Assembly (NCBI GenBank): GCA_029250385.1
Contig: JAQXFJ010000126.1
Span: 1-12,646, forward strand
Direction of reading: 5' to 3'
DNA length: 12,646 nt
From: Candidatus Poseidoniaceae archaeon
GTDB lineage: Archaea > Thermoplasmatota > Poseidoniia > Poseidoniales > Poseidoniaceae
The stretch's first letter is position 1. The number at the start of each line of letters is the position of its first letter. Below are positions 12,219-12,646 of the stretch, piece by piece. Below the pieces are notes generated by a model that saw only the letters and a list, made by a program, of their open reading frames with translations, was not told the origin of the DNA and made no database searches. The position numbers and the translations under genes were made by a program.

Positions 12219-12646
12219 TCAAGAGTAGTCAATTTCAAATTTAGTAAATATTGGAGTCATTAGAGAAAATATTATTGCAATCCAAACCACTGCTCCAAAA
12301 CTTCCATCCACATCGTCTGCATCGAACCACAATCCATCAGGGCCAACTCCAGGCTGAAATATCATAAATATCAAAATTCCAACAAACAATAAAACACTGG
12401 AAACTATAGGTGAAAACTTCCGTACAATGTCGTTTACCATATATCCTTTATCTGGTAAATTCATTAGTCCAGTGTTGGCAAGAATCGCTGCAAGCCTAGA
12501 GATAATCCCAATAATGGCAACTACTAAAGTAATTATTATCATTACTTTCAAGATTAAAGTAGATGTTTTCCAAGATTTCCAGTAATCTACTGACTGCTTA
12601 ATCTCGTCACATTCCGCAGAACTACCATCAAGACATCGTGCCTCAT
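12219..12646 (-). CDS. membrane protein, 5' end beyond window (partial)
   Basis: The frame ending in TGA at 12219-12221 stays open through the right edge of the window, giving at least 141 residues. The real start is therefore probably outside, not at the internal TTG 12551 or ATG 12542. The extra N-terminal part (EARCLDGSSAECDEIKQSVD, then YWKSWKTST) is polar and reads like ordinary protein. Counting from the first full codon, hydrophobic segments lie at about 28-57, 76-97 and 115-133. A polar loop with PGVGPDGLWFDADD (98-111) lies between the second and third. I do not recognise the family. It converges on tRNA-Gln, with only 8 bases between the ends. Confidence 0.7.
   Translation of the reverse strand, partial: EARCLDGSSAECDEIKQSVDYWKSWKTSTLILKVMIIITLVVAIIGIISRLAAILANTGLMNLPDKGYMVNDIVRKFSPIVSSVLLFVGILIFMIFQPGVGPDGLWFDADDVDGSFGAVVWIAIIFSLMTPIFTKFEIDYS

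Noticed and set aside
1..12646. Search for CRISPR arrays, insertion sequences, integrases and restriction or toxin-antitoxin systems
   Set aside because: No regularly spaced repeats, no transposase or integrase motifs and no recognisable defence domains were seen on either strand.

Overview
The window looks like a stretch of chromosome from an AT-rich (about 40% G+C by eye) planktonic archaeon. Marine Group II / Poseidoniales-type Thermoplasmatota is my best guess. That guess rests on four things: an archaeal-style tRNA-Gln(UUG) without an encoded CCA; several genes with a TATA-like box about 24-27 bases before the ATG and almost no leader; small CxxC...CxxC zinc-ribbon membrane proteins beginning MVEILCPHC; and tightly packed genes in short runs on alternating strands. 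No marker gene here proves the lineage. I see no CRISPR array, insertion sequence, integrase or rRNA.

Layout. (1) Positions 53-3123, minus strand: five genes, read right to left. They are an orphan beta-rich protein (2764-3123), a zinc-ribbon membrane protein (2097-2606), a three-helix membrane protein (1654-1992), a class IV-like histone-deacetylase-family enzyme (507-1472) and a second zinc-ribbon membrane protein (53-400). The two zinc-ribbon genes share a nearly identical first 14 codons plus about 90 bases of upstream DNA, then diverge completely. A motif around GCAAAYACCATGGTAAT recurs in four successive intergenic gaps of this block. (2) 3329-4177, plus strand: a zinc-ribbon SAM methyltransferase behind a 205-base divergent promoter region. 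(3) 4210-7854, minus strand: a small zinc-ribbon protein, the protein adenylyltransferase SelO, a YdjM-like membrane protein and a poxvirus/bacterial-type topoisomerase IB. (4) 7941-10048, plus strand: a small DUF2892-like membrane protein, a basic-tailed protein of unknown function, and an acyl-CoA dehydrogenase with the isovaleryl-CoA-dehydrogenase arrangement of the catalytic base. (5) 10038-11568, minus strand: a coiled-coil/four-helix membrane protein and an AlkA-type DNA glycosylase. (6) 11619-12210, plus strand: an HDDC2/YfbR-like HD nucleotidase and tRNA-Gln. (7) 12219 to the right edge, minus strand: a membrane protein whose frame is still open at the window end.

The genes read as general housekeeping and accessory functions: DNA repair and topology, nucleotide clean-up, redox-linked AMPylation, branched-chain or fatty acyl-CoA oxidation, and protein or small-molecule deacetylation. 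They do not form one obvious pathway. The least explained part is the left block, where a promoter-plus-zinc-ribbon cassette seems to have been placed in front of different membrane domains, next to an orphan protein that faintly resembles phage-tail accessory domains. No stretch longer than about 205 bases lacks a gene.
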